47,701 bases of DNA from Pseudomonas fluorescens (GCF_000968015.1 NZ_LACH01000025.1:1-47701), one strand, 5' to 3'. Shown: positions 26,819-38,387, counted from the first letter of the stretch. Numbers and translations: made by a program. The notes: generated by a model not told the origin, from the letters alone.

Positions 26819-26916
26819 AGTGCAGCCTACAGACGGATAAGGCGGCGCATTTTAGCAGAGCGCATGGCTATCGGTAAGCTGCGATTGTCAGTGCATTTCA
26901 AATCGGGGCGATAGTT

Positions 26917-27576
26917 TTAGCCACGCTCAGGCTGGAAACGCACCACAAAACCCTTGAGGTTCTGCTGGCGGCTCAACAAGTCACGCAGACGATCGGCTTC
27001 TGCACGCTCGATCAGCGGTCCGACAAACACCCGATTCTTGCCGTCGGCAGTACGAATGTAGGCGTTGTAGCCCTGGCTGCGCAGGGATTTCTGCAGGCTT
27101 TCTGCACTTGCACGGCTCGACAGGCTGGCCAGTTGCACCGACCAACTGACCGACAGGCCATTGGCATCGACGCGGCTTTGAGTCGTGTCCGGCTTGCCCG
27201 GTGCAGCTGTAATGGGCTGGCTAGGTGCAACTGTTGGTTTGTTGACTGGTGCCGGAGCTGGCGCGACTGGTTTGGCAGCAGGTGCAGGCGCAACCGGAAC
27301 ACTTGCGGCAACCGGCGTGGACGGTGCTTCTTGCTGAGCGATTTCATCATCACTCGGCACAGGCTCCTGAGGCAGCGCTTGCGGCTCAGGCACCACCACC
27401 GGCTCGACCTGAACTTGCGGCACCGCAGGCGCTTGCGGCGCAGCCGGGGCTTCAACCGTCACTTGACGCTGTTCGTCCTGACGGGAAAACAGCATCGGCA
27501 GGAAAATCACCGCCAGCGCCACCAGAACCAGGGCGCCAACCATGCGCTGTTTGTATGCCTTATCCAGCAATGCCAT
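26917..27576 (-). CDS. SPOR-domain cell-division protein (DedD-like)
   Basis: A 219-aa bitopic protein. It has a short cytoplasmic N-terminus ([12 protein letters not shown]), one membrane helix (about 13-28), a Pro/Ala/Val-rich linker and a C-terminal SPOR domain (SWSVQLASLSSRASAESLQK to GFVVRFQPE) that binds denuded septal peptidoglycan. DedD of E. coli has this architecture and the folC-dedD-cvpA-purF order. The start with GGAGG 9 nt upstream lies 17 nt inside folC. The longer frame is a folC shadow. Confidence 0.9.
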   Translation of the reverse strand: MALLDKAYKQRMVGALVLVALAVIFLPMLFSRQDEQRQVTVEAPAAPQAPAVPQVQVEPVVVPEPQALPQEPVPSDDEIAQQEAPSTPVAASVPVAPAPAAKPVAPAPAPVNKPTVAPSQPITAAPGKPDTTQSRVDANGLSVSWSVQLASLSSRASAESLQKSLRSQGYNAYIRTADGKNRVFVGPLIERAEADRLRDLLSRQQNLKGFVVRFQPERG

Positions 27577-28867
27577 TTGCCGCTTCCTCCGTGGAGCGCC
27601 GGGCCAGCCATTCAAGGGCCTCGGCGACACAATAAAATGATCCGAACAACAGAATCTCGTCGTCGCTCGTCGCCAGCGCGCACTGCCCTTCCAGGGCGGC
27701 GGCCACGCTGTCATAGGATGTTACCGAGGCACCAAGGTTCTGCAACGCCGCGTGCAAATCGGCAACCGGGCGTGCTCGCGGTGAATCCAGCGGCGCGACG
27801 GCCCATTGCTGGACACTAGCATTCAATTCACCGACAACACCATCCAGATCCTTGTCCGCCAGCAATCCGAACACCGCCAGACGCTTGCCGGCTGGTGGTC
27901 GGCTGGCCAAACGGCGAGCCAGGTACTCGGCCGCATGCGGGTTATGACCCACATCCAGCAACAGGTTCAGGCGCTTGCCCTGCCAGTCGAACTGACGGCG
28001 ATCGAGGCGACCGACCACCCGAGTGGCTTTCAGCGCAGCAATAATTTGTGCATCCACCCAAGGCAACCCGAGTAACAGGTAAGCCTGCAACGCCAGCGCG
28101 GCGTTTTCCATCGGCAGATCGAGCAACGGCAAATCGTGCAGCTCGACCACTCGCCCTTGAGCGTCAAGACCGCGCCATTGCCAGTTGTGATCGGTGATGC
28201 CGAGGTCAAAATCGCGCCCACGCAGGAAAAACGGGCAATTGAGCTCGCGCGCTTTATCCAGCAGGGGTTGTGGAGGACTCAGGTCGCCACAGAGCGCAGG
28301 CGCGCCCTGGCGGAAGATGCCGGCCTTTTCGAACGCTACGGACTCGCGGGTATCGCCCAGATAGTCCGCGTGATCGACACCGATGCTGGTGACCAGCGCC
28401 ATGTCGGCATCGACCACGTTGACCGTGTCCAGACGCCCGCCCAGACCGACTTCCAGCACCACCGCATCGAGACTGGCGTGTTGAAACAGCCAGAACGCCG
28501 CGAGGGTGCCCATTTCGAAGTACGTCAGGGAAGTGTCGCCACGGCCCGCCTCGACCGCTGCAAAGGCTTCGCACAGCTCGGCGTCAGAGGCTTCGACGCC
28601 ATTGACCTGCACCCGCTCGTTGTAACGCAGCAGGTGCGGAGAATTGTAGACACCGACGTTCAGGCCCTGCGCCCGCAGCAACGAAGCCACGAATGCGCAG
28701 GTAGAACCTTTGCCGTTGGTGCCGGTGACCGTGATCACCCGAGGCGCCGGCTTGCCCAGTCCCATGCGGGACGCTACCTGTTGCGAGCGCTCCAGGCCCA
28801 TGTCGATGGCCGAAGGGTGCAACTGCTCAAGGTAGGCGAGCCACTCGCCAAGGGTACGTTCGATCAT
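27560..28867 (-). CDS. folC: Bifunctional dihydrofolate / folylpolyglutamate synthase
   Basis: A 435-aa Mur-ligase-like enzyme that adds glutamate to dihydropteroate and folates. The ATP P-loop [11 protein letters not shown] lies near 45-55, and the domain linker and [15 protein letters not shown] in the C-terminal half carry family residues. It starts as ATGA on the accD stop and overlaps the SPOR gene, so accD, folC and dedD form a coupled series. Confidence 0.96.
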   Translation of the reverse strand: MIERTLGEWLAYLEQLHPSAIDMGLERSQQVASRMGLGKPAPRVITVTGTNGKGSTCAFVASLLRAQGLNVGVYNSPHLLRYNERVQVNGVEASDAELCEAFAAVEAGRGDTSLTYFEMGTLAAFWLFQHASLDAVVLEVGLGGRLDTVNVVDADMALVTSIGVDHADYLGDTRESVAFEKAGIFRQGAPALCGDLSPPQPLLDKARELNCPFFLRGRDFDLGITDHNWQWRGLDAQGRVVELHDLPLLDLPMENAALALQAYLLLGLPWVDAQIIAALKATRVVGRLDRRQFDWQGKRLNLLLDVGHNPHAAEYLARRLASRPPAGKRLAVFGLLADKDLDGVVGELNASVQQWAVAPLDSPRARPVADLHAALQNLGASVTSYDSVAAALEGQCALATSDDEILLFGSFYCVAEALEWLARRSTEEAANGIAG

Positions 28868-29784
28868 ATGTTGGCGGGTACCGGTGGAACCACGATTGGC
28901 TCGATTGGCGCGGCGACGAATTTCGGCGTCGGCAGGCCCATCATTTGTGCCAGCAGATTGCCCAGACGCGGACGCAGCTCCTGACGGTGAATGATCATGT
29001 CGATTGCGCCGTGCTCCAGCAGGAATTCGCTGCGCTGGAAGCCTTCCGGCAGCTTTTCACGCACGGTTTGTTCTATAACGCGCGGACCAGCGAAGCCGAT
29101 CAGGGCTTTCGGCTCACCGACGATCACGTCGCCGAGCATCGCCAGACTGGCGGAAACACCGCCGTAGACCGGGTCGGTCAGCACGGAGATGAACGGAATG
29201 CCTTCTTCACGCAGACGCGCCAGCACCGCAGAGGTCTTGGCCATTTGCATCAGGGAGATCAGGGCTTCCTGCATCCGCGCACCGCCGGAAGCGGCGAAGC
29301 AGATCATCGGGCAACGGTTTTCCAGCGCGTAGTTGGCGGCGCGAACAAAACGCTCACCAACGATGGCGCCCATCGAACCACCCATGAAGGAGAATTCGAA
29401 GGCCGACACCACTACCGGCATGCCCAACAGGGAGCCGCTCATGGAGATCAGTGCGTCTTTTTCGCCGGTCTGCTTCTGCGCAGCGGTCAGGCGATCCTTA
29501 TACTTCTTGCCGTCGCGAAACTTCAGACGGTCAACCGGCTCCAGGTCCGCGCCCAGTTCGGCACGACCTTCAGCGTCGAGGAAGATGTCGATGCGGGCGC
29601 GAGCGCCGATACGCATGTGGTGGTTGCACTTGGGGCAAACGTCCAGGGTCTTTTCCAGCTCCGGACGATACAGCACAGCCTCGCAAGACGGGCATTTGTG
29701 CCACAGACCTTCAGGCACCGAGCTCTTCTTGACCTCGGAACGCATGATCGAAGGGATCAGTTTGTCTACTAACCAGTTGCTCAT
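28864..29784 (-). CDS. accD: Acetyl-CoA carboxylase carboxyltransferase, beta subunit
   Basis: A 306-aa subunit that, with AccA, transfers the carboxyl group from biotin to acetyl-CoA in fatty acid synthesis. The N-terminal zinc ribbon has CPSC and CPKC pairs (near residues 31-53). The crotonase-like core contains [15 protein letters not shown] and [14 protein letters not shown]. Start MSNWLVDKL is conserved and has GGAG 9 nt upstream; the 43-codon extension is not. A 182-nt gap without recognised signals separates it from trpF. Confidence 0.96.
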   Translation of the reverse strand: MSNWLVDKLIPSIMRSEVKKSSVPEGLWHKCPSCEAVLYRPELEKTLDVCPKCNHHMRIGARARIDIFLDAEGRAELGADLEPVDRLKFRDGKKYKDRLTAAQKQTGEKDALISMSGSLLGMPVVVSAFEFSFMGGSMGAIVGERFVRAANYALENRCPMICFAASGGARMQEALISLMQMAKTSAVLARLREEGIPFISVLTDPVYGGVSASLAMLGDVIVGEPKALIGFAGPRVIEQTVREKLPEGFQRSEFLLEHGAIDMIIHRQELRPRLGNLLAQMMGLPTPKFVAAPIEPIVVPPVPANI

Positions 29785-29966
29785 GCTTTCTTTCTCCAGT
29801 ACCGGCGGCCCGAACGCTCTGGTTCGCAGCCCCGCGTATGCCCTTGAGCTAAATTCATGTGTGTGGCGATGATCGATGGGTTGCCGGATCAGCGAAACGT
29901 GACCTGCGTACACCCCAAAAACCCTCAGCCATGCCTGTGGACGGCGGCAGTGTGCCAGCCGTCACA

Positions 29967-30587
29967 TCAGCTACCGCGTACCGCTTTAATGAATGCCTGA
30001 ATCTTTGCGTGATCCTTGATGCCCTTGCTCGCCTCCACCCCACCGCTGACGTCCACCGCGTAAGGCCGAACCCTTGCAATCGCCTCGGCGACGTTGTCCG
30101 GCGTCAAGCCACCCGCCAGGATGATCGGCTTGCTCAAGCCTTGCGGTATCAGAGACCAGTCGAACGCTTCACCGGTTCCGCCGGGCACGCCTTCAACGTA
30201 GGCGTCGAGCAGGATACCGCTGGCACCTGGAAACGCATCGCATGCGGCCGCGATATCGTCACTGGCCTTGACCCGCAGCGCCTTGATGTACGGGCGATTC
30301 CATTCTTCGCACTCGGCCGCGGTTTCGTCGCCATGGAACTGCAATAGGTCCAGCGGCACGGCGTCGAGGATTTCCCCCAACTCGCAGCGGCTGGCGTTGA
30401 CAAACAACCCTACGGTGGTCACGAACGGCGGCAACGCCTCGATGATCGAGCGCGCCTGCTGAAACGTCACGGCCCGGGGGCTTTTGGCGTAGAACACAAA
30501 TCCGATCGCATCAGCCCCGGCCTCGACCGCCGCCAACGCATCTTCTATGCGGGTAATCCCACAAATCTTGCTGCGAACGGCCGACAT
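29967..30587 (-). CDS. trpF: Phosphoribosylanthranilate isomerase
   Basis: A 206-aa TIM barrel for tryptophan synthesis. The catalytic Cys is in SKICGITR (Cys8), the phosphate loop is AGGLTPDNV and the catalytic Asp is in AVDVSGGVE. Start [10 protein letters not shown] has GGGG 10 nt upstream. It sits between truA and accD, the usual Pseudomonas position, away from the other trp genes. Confidence 0.96.
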   Translation of the reverse strand: MSAVRSKICGITRIEDALAAVEAGADAIGFVFYAKSPRAVTFQQARSIIEALPPFVTTVGLFVNASRCELGEILDAVPLDLLQFHGDETAAECEEWNRPYIKALRVKASDDIAAACDAFPGASGILLDAYVEGVPGGTGEAFDWSLIPQGLSKPIILAGGLTPDNVAEAIARVRPYAVDVSGGVEASKGIKDHAKIQAFIKAVRGS

Positions 30588-30650
30588 GTCGATAGAACCC
30601 CAAGGTAAATCCGAGAAAGTCCCGGATGGTAACAAAAGCGTTCGAGGGCG

Positions 30651-31505
30651 TCAGCCGTCAAGTTCCGAGAAACCGGTCAAGAAGTGCGGCCCAATGTAAC
30701 GCTCGGGCAATTCGAACTCGTCACGGTACTCGACCTGCACCAGGTACAGGCCGTACGGATGCGCCGTCACCCCGCCAGAACGACGGATCCGGCTTTCCAG
30801 CACTTCTTTCATCCACTCCACCGGGCGCTCGCCGGCACCGATGGTCATCAGCACGCCCGCGATGTTGCGCACCATGTGGTGCAGGAACGCACTGGCGCGG
30901 ATGTCCAACACGATCATTTTGCCGTGGCGCGTGACGCGCAGGTGATGCAGCTCCTTGATCGGCGACTTGGCCTGACACTGGCCGGCACGGAAAGCGCTGA
31001 AGTCGTGGGTGCCGACCAGGTACTGCGCCGCCTCGGCCATGCGCTCGACGTCCAGTGGACGGTGGTTCCAGGTGATTTCTTCGTTCAGGTGCGCCGGGCG
31101 GATCTGGTCGTTGTAGATCACGTAGCGATAGCGCCGGGCAATCGCCTTGAACCGCGCGTGAAAATGCGCCGGCATGACTTTGGCCCAGCTGACACTGACG
31201 TCGTGGGGCAAATTGATATTGGCGCCCATGACCCAGGCTTTCATCGAACGCTCGACCTGAGTATCGAAATGCACCACCTGACCGCACGCATGCACACCGG
31301 CATCCGTACGCCCGGCGCAGAGCAGCGACACCGGTGAGTCGGCGACTTTGGACAAGGCGTTTTCGAGCGTTTCCTGCACCGTGAGCACGCCAGAGGCCTG
31401 GCGCTGCCAGCCGCGATAGCGCGAGCCTTTGTATTCAACGCCCAACGCGATGCGGAAAAAGCCGTCGGCCACCATTTCGGCGGCCGGATTATCTATATTT
31501 GCCAA
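30651..31505 (-). CDS. truA: tRNA pseudouridine(38-40) synthase TruA
   Basis: An enzyme that isomerises uridines 38-40 in tRNA anticodon arms. The catalytic Asp lies in CAGRTDAGVHA and the core includes RYRYVIYN and FLHHMVRNIAGVL. The start is uncertain. TTG 31505 (AGCAGG 10 nt upstream) gives 284 aa. ATG 31475 gives 274 aa but has no visible ribosome site and leaves a shorter N-terminus than E. coli TruA. TTG 31532 is also open. Confidence 0.93.
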   Translation of the reverse strand: MANIDNPAAEMVADGFFRIALGVEYKGSRYRGWQRQASGVLTVQETLENALSKVADSPVSLLCAGRTDAGVHACGQVVHFDTQVERSMKAWVMGANINLPHDVSVSWAKVMPAHFHARFKAIARRYRYVIYNDQIRPAHLNEEITWNHRPLDVERMAEAAQYLVGTHDFSAFRAGQCQAKSPIKELHHLRVTRHGKMIVLDIRASAFLHHMVRNIAGVLMTIGAGERPVEWMKEVLESRIRRSGGVTAHPYGLYLVQVEYRDEFELPERYIGPHFLTGFSELDG

Positions 31506-31605
31506 GGAGTGACAGCCTGCTGATGTACGCAAAGGCGGGCATTATAAGGCCGCCGGACCGGGACGCCAGTACAACAGGCGGTACTGCGTTGAATGTGACG
31601 CCCTC

Positions 31606-31696
31606 ATCGCGAGCAAGCTCGCTCCCACAGGGATTGGCGTCAAACAAAATAGTTTGAGCAACGCCGATCCAATGTGGGAGCGAGCTTGCTCGCGAT
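31606..31696. repeat. REPIN with perfect 24-bp arms
   Basis: The left arm 31606-31629 and right arm 31673-31696 are exact inverted copies (GCGAGCAAGCTCGCTCCCACA type). The 43-nt interior is also nearly self-complementary (GGATTGGCGT against ACGCCGATCC), so the whole can fold into one long hairpin. It lies between fimV and truA. Confidence 0.92.
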
Positions 31697-31733
31697 AGCG
31701 GTCCGACAGACCCCATCACCCCCCCGCTGAAAC

Positions 31734-31764
31734 AAAAACGGCAGCCTCGATGGGCTGCCGTTTT
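31734..31764 (-). terminator. Rho-independent terminator after fimV
   Basis: On the minus strand CGGCAGCC-CATCGA-GGCTGCCG is followed by TTTTTG, 20 nt beyond the fimV stop. The A tract on the other side could give some bidirectional activity. Confidence 0.88.
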
Positions 31765-31784
31765 GTTTACGCCTTACCGATCAG

Positions 31785-34631
31785 TCAAGCCAGACGCGAA
31801 AGCATTTCCTTGGCTTCGCTCTTCTGACCTGCATCACCTTCGGTCACCACCTCATTGAGGATGTCCCGGGCGCCGTCGGCGTCGCCCATGTCGATGTAGG
31901 CCTGGGCCAGATCGAGTTTGGTCGCGACTTCGTCAGTGCCGGAAAGGAAATCGAATTCCGGCTCGTCAGCTGCGGAGGCCATGGCGTCTTCCGCCGTGAA
32001 GCTCGGCTCGCCAAGACTCTGGGACAGACGATCGAGCTCGGCGTTGACGTCATCCAGTTCGGCTGCAAACGCGTCCGGAGCGTCTGGCGCGTCCATTTCA
32101 TCAGCCAGCGACAGGTCGAAATCGGCTGGCAGCTCCAGATCGTCCAGCGCAACCTCGGGAGCAGCCGGCGCTTCTGCGGCAGGTAAATCCAGGTCCTTGA
32201 CGCCTTCATCCAGGCTCAACAGGAAGTCATCTTCGGCCAGGGTCGCCGGCGAGGCATCCCCACCAAGATCCATATCCAGGTCGAAGTCCGACAGGTTATC
32301 GAGGTTTTCCTTGATGTCGGTCTGCTGCTGCAACACCGACTCGAAGCTCAGGTCATCGTCCAGCGGGAACTCGTCCAGCTCTGCCGCAGACACTGGCTCT
32401 GCTTCTGGTTCTGGTGCAACCACCGCTGGAGAGGCAGCTTCAAGATCATCCAGGCTTAAATCGAAAGCACTATCAAGGTCATCGGACTCTGGTTCTGGCT
32501 CTGGTGCAACCACCGCCGCAGAGGCAGCTTCCAGGTCATCCAGGCTTAAATCGAAAGCACTGTCGAGGTCATCGGACGCTGGTACTGGCTCTGGCTCAAC
32601 CACAGCCGGAGTGGAAGCGTCCAGATCATCCAGGCTCAAATCGAAGGCACTGTCGAAGTCATCGGGCACTGCCGGTGCCGACGCTTCAGGCTCGTCCTGC
32701 AGCAGATCCTTGACGTATTGCGCGTCCAGTTCGGCAGCGATCGCAGCGGCTGCGATACCACCGGCTGCCGCAATCACCATGGCCGGGAAGCGGCTCTTGA
32801 GTTTTTCGACCTGAGCAAAGTTGTCGCCATTGGCCACCAGTTTGCGTTCCTGGGCAACGAATGCATCGCGGTCGCCTTGCTGACCGTAGACTTCCATCAG
32901 CTTAAGGCGCAGGTCACTGCGTTGCGGCTCTTGCTTGATCCCGTCTTCCAGCAAGGCAGCCGCCTGATTCAGACGACCGGCAGTGATGTGCGACTGCGCC
33001 TTGGTCAATACGTCGTCATCGCGCTCGCCAGCAGGCGAAACCAATGGCGCGGCGATCGGCGGCGTTACCACCACAGGAGCAATTACCGGCGCTGGCGCGG
33101 GGGCCGGGGCTGGTGCAGGCGGTGGCGTCGGGGTTGGCGCGGTAGCGAGTTTCACGCTCGGCGGCGGCACTTCCAGGTCTTCGAAGATGCCTTTTGGCAG
33201 GTCGAGTTCAGCGGAGAACGCCTGCTCCTCGGCCAAGTCACGGGCCATGCGCAAATGCTTCTCGGCTTCTTGCTGGGCTTTGCGGCGACGCGCCAGCAAC
33301 AGCAGCAGCAACAGCGCCACCACCGCCCCGCCACCTGCCAGACCTAGCAGCCACGGATTGGTCAGCAGTTCTTTGAATTGCTGATCGTCGGATGCTGCCG
33401 GCGTCGGCTCGACTGGCGTCTCGGCCGGAGCCGGTGCCGGAGTGGCCTCGGGCGCAGCAGCCTCAGGTGCAGGTGTTGCCGGAGCCGCTTCCGTAGGCGC
33501 TGCCGCAGGATTGGCCGCCAGTTCGGCTGACATTGCCGGAGCAGTCGCACCGGGTGCCGGCGCATCCGCCGCGCCTTCAGCCTGCAACTTGGCCAGCTGA
33601 TTGTTCTTCAGCTCGATCAGGCGCTGCAGCTTGTCCATCTGACTTTGCAGATCGGTCATGCGGCTTTTCAATTCAGCGTTGTCACGACGGCTCGTGTCGA
33701 GGTTTTCCTTGGTCACGGCCAGCTTGTTGCTCAAGTTCTTGGCGTCGCCCGCGGCGCCTTTGCCGCCGGCCTTGCCGGCCTCGGCGGAGACCAGACTCAG
33801 CTTGTCTGTCGCCGCTTGCGACGAAGGGCCTTCACCGCGAGCGCGTTTGGTAGCATCGAGCTGTTGCTGTCCGGTCCCGGGCTTCGCTACATAGCGACGC
33901 CCCTGACGCCACGCAGTGTTCTGCGCGGTAACTTCAGCAATGGCTTTCGGTTGCGGCAGGCTGGTGCTCTGCGCCTGATCCGGCATACGCAGCACCTGAC
34001 CGGCTTTCAACCGGTTGATGTTGCCGTCGATAAAGGCATCCGGGTTCAACGCCTGGATAGCCAGCATGGTTTGCTGGACCGAGCCGCCATTGCGCGTCTT
34101 CGCAGCGATTTCCCACAGGGTATCGCGCGGCGCGGTGGTGTATTGGGTTGCTTTGGTGCCACCGGTCACCGGTGCGGTGATGGTTTGCGTCGGTGCAGGC
34201 TGCGCAGCCGCATCGGCGGTTTGCGGCGAGAATTTGGACGGATCGAGCAGCACGCTGTAATCGCGTAGCAGGCGACCGCTGGGCCACATCACCTGAACCA
34301 GGAATTTCACCATGGGTTCGGAGAGGGGCTTGCTGGATGTCACACGCAGGATGCTTTTGCCGCTGGCGTTGAGCACCGGGGTGAAGGTCAGGTCATTGAG
34401 AAACGCCTGGCGATCGACACCGGCCTTGGTGAAATCTTCGGGCGAAGCCAGGCTAGGCACCACTTCGGCAGCGGTGAGGTCCTTGACGTCGAGCAACTCG
34501 ATTTCTGCCACCAGGGGCTGGTTCAGCGTCGACTTCAGGGTCAATTCCCCGAGCCCGAGGGCATGCGCCATACCGGAGGACAGCGCCGAGGCGGCCGCTA
34601 TTGCTAACACCAGTTTGCGAACTTGAACCAT
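31785..34631 (-). CDS. fimV: FimV-type polar organiser / peptidoglycan-binding protein
   Basis: A 948-aa inner-membrane protein. It has a signal peptide (cut near AHA, residue 24), a conserved periplasmic N-terminal domain, a LysM peptidoglycan-binding domain (about 162-216) and a coiled-coil stretch (about 300-345). A Pro/Ala-rich linker, one membrane helix (about 425-446) and a long acidic cytoplasmic region with TPR-like helices follow. It ends in the C-terminal FimV motif (KLDLAQAYIDMGDADGARDI). In P. aeruginosa FimV positions type IV pili machinery and promotes cAMP production at the pole. Residues about 654-744 hold three near-identical 30-aa acidic repeats. AAGGA lies upstream of the ATG. 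Confidence 0.94.
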   Translation of the reverse strand: MVQVRKLVLAIAAASALSSGMAHALGLGELTLKSTLNQPLVAEIELLDVKDLTAAEVVPSLASPEDFTKAGVDRQAFLNDLTFTPVLNASGKSILRVTSSKPLSEPMVKFLVQVMWPSGRLLRDYSVLLDPSKFSPQTADAAAQPAPTQTITAPVTGGTKATQYTTAPRDTLWEIAAKTRNGGSVQQTMLAIQALNPDAFIDGNINRLKAGQVLRMPDQAQSTSLPQPKAIAEVTAQNTAWRQGRRYVAKPGTGQQQLDATKRARGEGPSSQAATDKLSLVSAEAGKAGGKGAAGDAKNLSNKLAVTKENLDTSRRDNAELKSRMTDLQSQMDKLQRLIELKNNQLAKLQAEGAADAPAPGATAPAMSAELAANPAAAPTEAAPATPAPEAAAPEATPAPAPAETPVEPTPAASDDQQFKELLTNPWLLGLAGGGAVVALLLLLLLARRRKAQQEAEKHLRMARDLAEEQAFSAELDLPKGIFEDLEVPPPSVKLATAPTPTPPPAPAPAPAPAPVIAPVVVTPPIAAPLVSPAGERDDDVLTKAQSHITAGRLNQAAALLEDGIKQEPQRSDLRLKLMEVYGQQGDRDAFVAQERKLVANGDNFAQVEKLKSRFPAMVIAAAGGIAAAAIAAELDAQYVKDLLQDEPEASAPAVPDDFDSAFDLSLDDLDASTPAVVEPEPVPASDDLDSAFDLSLDDLEAASAAVVAPEPEPESDDLDSAFDLSLDDLEAASPAVVAPEPEAEPVSAAELDEFPLDDDLSFESVLQQQTDIKENLDNLSDFDLDMDLGGDASPATLAEDDFLLSLDEGVKDLDLPAAEAPAAPEVALDDLELPADFDLSLADEMDAPDAPDAFAAELDDVNAELDRLSQSLGEPSFTAEDAMASAADEPEFDFLSGTDEVATKLDLAQAYIDMGDADGARDILNEVVTEGDAGQKSEAKEMLSRLA
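32401..32670 (-). repeat. Three tandem 90-nt repeats inside fimV
   Basis: The core encoding DSAFDLSLDDL recurs with an exact 90-nt period (plus-strand landmarks at 32446, 32536 and 32626), linked by Val-Ala-Pro-Glu-Pro-rich spacers. The period is a multiple of three, so copy-number change would keep the frame. Confidence 0.88.
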
Positions 34632-34838
34632 AGCCTCATCCTTTGTTTGAACATTCCTCGGCCAGCGAGAAGGTGTTGATAGTCGCTGCCGTAAGGCATT
34701 GCGCGCGGCGGCGAAGAGTCGTCGCGCGCGATCATTTCATTCATGTCACGCAAAGCCCCGGAGGGAGCCTGCTTTCAGCAGTCCGGCCAAGCATAGCGCC
34801 CGGCTGGATTCATTCGACAAATTGTTGCCAAGTATCTT

Positions 34839-35849
34839 TTACAGGAGGTCTTTTATCAACAATTCAGCCACCTGCACAGCATTGAGCGCGGCGCCTTTGC
34901 GTACGTTATCTGACGTCAGCCACAAATTAAGTTCCGACAGGTCGTCGATCCCGCTGCGAACCCGACCAACGTAGACCACGTCCTGCCCTACCGCATCGCC
35001 TACCGGTGTCGGGTAATCGCCGGCTTCCACCAGCTCTATACCGGGCGCGTCTTCCAGGGCGGCGTTGACTTTTGCCAGGTCGATGTCGCTCGATGACTGC
35101 AAGGTCACGTTAAAGCTATCGCCAAAAAACACCGGGGCTTGAATGCAAGTGACGGAAATCTTTAATAAAGGTAGCGCCATGACCTGACGCAACTCGCGTA
35201 CCAGGCGTTTTTCCAGCAGCGTGTGACCCTGATCATCAGGCTTGCCCACTTGCGCCAGCAGGTTGAAGGCCATCTGCCGATCGAAGAAGGTCGGCTCCAG
35301 CGGACGCACATTGAGCAGCTCGGCCGTTTGCCGTGCCAGCTCAGTGACGGCTTCGCGACCCTGGGCGGAGACGGCCAGGCTGGCGGTCAAATTGATGCGT
35401 TGCAGATCGAGCAAACCGAGCAACGGCGCCAGCACGACCGCCAGTGTGGTGGCCGAAGGGCTTGGGCTGCTGACCTGGAACGGCTTTTTCAAACCGGCCA
35501 GCACCTGTGTATTGGCTTCAGGCACGACGTGTGGCGCCTGATCAGCCGGCAAGGCCCCGGACAAGTCGATCAGCGAGCAACCGGCGGCCGTGGCACGCGA
35601 AGCGAAACTCAGGGTTACCGCCGGGCCGGCAGCGAAGAACACCAGCTGGACTTTACTGAAGTCGAACTCATCGACTTCCCGCACCCGCACGTTCTTGCCG
35701 CGAAACGGCACCGAATGCCCGGCTGATTCGCTGCTGGCGAGCAGGTGCAGATTGCCGACCGGGAAGTCGCGCTCTTCGAGAATCTGCACGAGCGTTTCGC
35801 CGACAGTACCGGTGGCGCCGATCACGGCGATATCAAAGGACTGGCTCAT
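34839..35849 (-). CDS. Aspartate-semialdehyde dehydrogenase-like protein (USG-1 type)
   Basis: A 336-aa protein of the Asd fold with the NAD(P) motif VIGATGTVGE and C-terminal dimerisation domain, but without the catalytic Cys. The equivalent segment reads VSSPSPSATTLAV instead of xNCxxS. It is therefore probably not a functional dehydrogenase. Such USG-1 paralogs sit between fimV and asd in Pseudomonas. Their role is unknown; regulation of or complex formation with Asd is possible. The genuine asd lies immediately upstream across a terminator and REPIN. Confidence 0.87.
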   Translation of the reverse strand: MSQSFDIAVIGATGTVGETLVQILEERDFPVGNLHLLASSESAGHSVPFRGKNVRVREVDEFDFSKVQLVFFAAGPAVTLSFASRATAAGCSLIDLSGALPADQAPHVVPEANTQVLAGLKKPFQVSSPSPSATTLAVVLAPLLGLLDLQRINLTASLAVSAQGREAVTELARQTAELLNVRPLEPTFFDRQMAFNLLAQVGKPDDQGHTLLEKRLVRELRQVMALPLLKISVTCIQAPVFFGDSFNVTLQSSSDIDLAKVNAALEDAPGIELVEAGDYPTPVGDAVGQDVVYVGRVRSGIDDLSELNLWLTSDNVRKGAALNAVQVAELLIKDLL

Positions 35850-35945
35850 GGTTCTACCTCTGGCGAAACGGGGGGAGCGGCACTTTACCGGGTGGTTGGG
35901 ATGCAGGCAATTCTGCCTGGGATTTGCGGTGGTCGACCCGGCGCC

Positions 35946-36036
35946 ATCGCGAGCAGGCTCACTCCTACAATGTTCGATGTCGATCAGAAATCATCTATAC
36001 ACCCTCACCCCCTGTAGGAGTGAGCCTGCTCGCGAT
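35946..36036. repeat. REPIN with perfect 24-bp arms (CTCCTACA subtype)
   Basis: Arms 35946-35969 and 36013-36036 are exact inverted copies containing GAGCAGGCTCACTCCTACA. The subtype differs from the CTCCCACA form near truA. Confidence 0.92.
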
Positions 36037-36071
36037 GAGGCCAGACCAGACAACCGATAAATCACAGGCAT

Positions 36072-36104
36072 AAAAAACCCGCGCCTTTCGCAAGGCACGG
36101 GTTC
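36072..36104 (-). terminator. Rho-independent terminator after asd
   Basis: On the minus strand a 12-bp stem (AACCCGTGCCTT / AAGGCGCGGGTT, loop GCGA) overlaps the start of a T run, 19 nt past the asd stop. Confidence 0.92.
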
Positions 36105-36122
36105 TTTTATTGCTTCAACCGA

Positions 36123-37235
36123 TCAACGCTCAAGCAGGATCCGCAGCATGCGACGCAGCGGTTCGGCCGCGCCCCACAGCAGTTGGTCGCCGACGGTGAA
36201 CGCGCCGACGTACTGCGTACCCATGTTCAGCTTGCGCAAACGGCCAACCGGTACGTTCAGGGTGCCAGTGACTTTCGTCGGGCTCAGTTCCTGAATGCTG
36301 GCTTCGCGGCTGTTCGGCACCAGTTTGACCCATGGGTTGTGCTGGCTGATCAGCCCTTCGATGTCGGCGATCGGCACGTCTTTGTTCAGCTTGATGGTCA
36401 GCGCCTGGCTGTGGCAGCGCATGGCGCCGATGCGCACGCAGATGCCATCGACCGGGATCGGGCTCTTGAAGCGACCGAGGATCTTGTTGGTCTCGGCCTG
36501 GGCTTTCCACTCTTCGCGGCTCTGACCGTTCGGCAGTTCCTTGTCGATCCACGGGATCAGACTGCCGGCCAGCGGTACGCCGAAGTTTTCGGTCGGGTAC
36601 GCGTCGCTGCGCATGGCTTCGGCCACACGGCGGTCGATGTCGAGGATCGCGCTGGCCGGGTCGGCCAGTTGATCGGCGACAGCGGCGTGGGTCGCGCCCA
36701 TTTGCTTGATCAGTTCACGCATGTTCTGCGCGCCGGCACCGGAGGCCGCCTGATAGGTCATGGCGCTCATCCACTCGACCAGACCGGCTTCAAACAGACC
36801 GCCCAGGCCCATCAGCATCAGGCTGACGGTGCAGTTGCCGCCGATATAGTTCTTGGTGCCCGCGTCGAGCTGCTGGTCGATGACCTTGCGGTTCACCGGG
36901 TCCAGCACGATCACCGCGTCATCCTGCATGCGCAGGCTGGAAGCGGCGTCGATCCAGTAACCCTGCCAGCCGGCTTCGCGCAGCTTCGGGAAGACTTCGC
37001 TGGTGTAGTCGCCACCCTGGCAGGTCAGAATCACATCGAGGGTTTTCAGCTCATCAATGCTGTAAGCGTCCTTGAGCGGAGCAATGTCCTTGCCCACGGA
37101 CGGGCCTTGGCCACCGACATTGGAAGTGGTGAAAAACACCGGCTCAATAAGATCGAAATCCTGCTCTTCCAGCATCCGCTGCATGAGCACGGAACCGACC
37201 ATACCGCGCCAACCGATCAGACCTACACGTTTCAT
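36123..37235 (-). CDS. asd: Aspartate-semialdehyde dehydrogenase
   Basis: A 370-aa NADPH enzyme that reduces aspartyl phosphate to aspartate semialdehyde for Lys, Thr, Met and diaminopimelate; the product also feeds diaminobutyrate for the siderophore. [21 protein letters not shown] gives the cofactor motif, GGNCTVSLM the catalytic Cys (about 134), and the length matches the gram-negative class. It follows leuB by 69 nt in the same orientation. Confidence 0.96.
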   Translation of the reverse strand: MKRVGLIGWRGMVGSVLMQRMLEEQDFDLIEPVFFTTSNVGGQGPSVGKDIAPLKDAYSIDELKTLDVILTCQGGDYTSEVFPKLREAGWQGYWIDAASSLRMQDDAVIVLDPVNRKVIDQQLDAGTKNYIGGNCTVSLMLMGLGGLFEAGLVEWMSAMTYQAASGAGAQNMRELIKQMGATHAAVADQLADPASAILDIDRRVAEAMRSDAYPTENFGVPLAGSLIPWIDKELPNGQSREEWKAQAETNKILGRFKSPIPVDGICVRIGAMRCHSQALTIKLNKDVPIADIEGLISQHNPWVKLVPNSREASIQELSPTKVTGTLNVPVGRLRKLNMGTQYVGAFTVGDQLLWGAAEPLRRMLRILLER

Positions 37236-37304
37236 CGCAACTACACCTTCTTTAAAAAGTGGGCCGCTGCTTTCAAGAGTGAAAGTTGCAGCGGGCCCGA
37301 GAGA

Positions 37305-38387
<1,083 letters not shown>

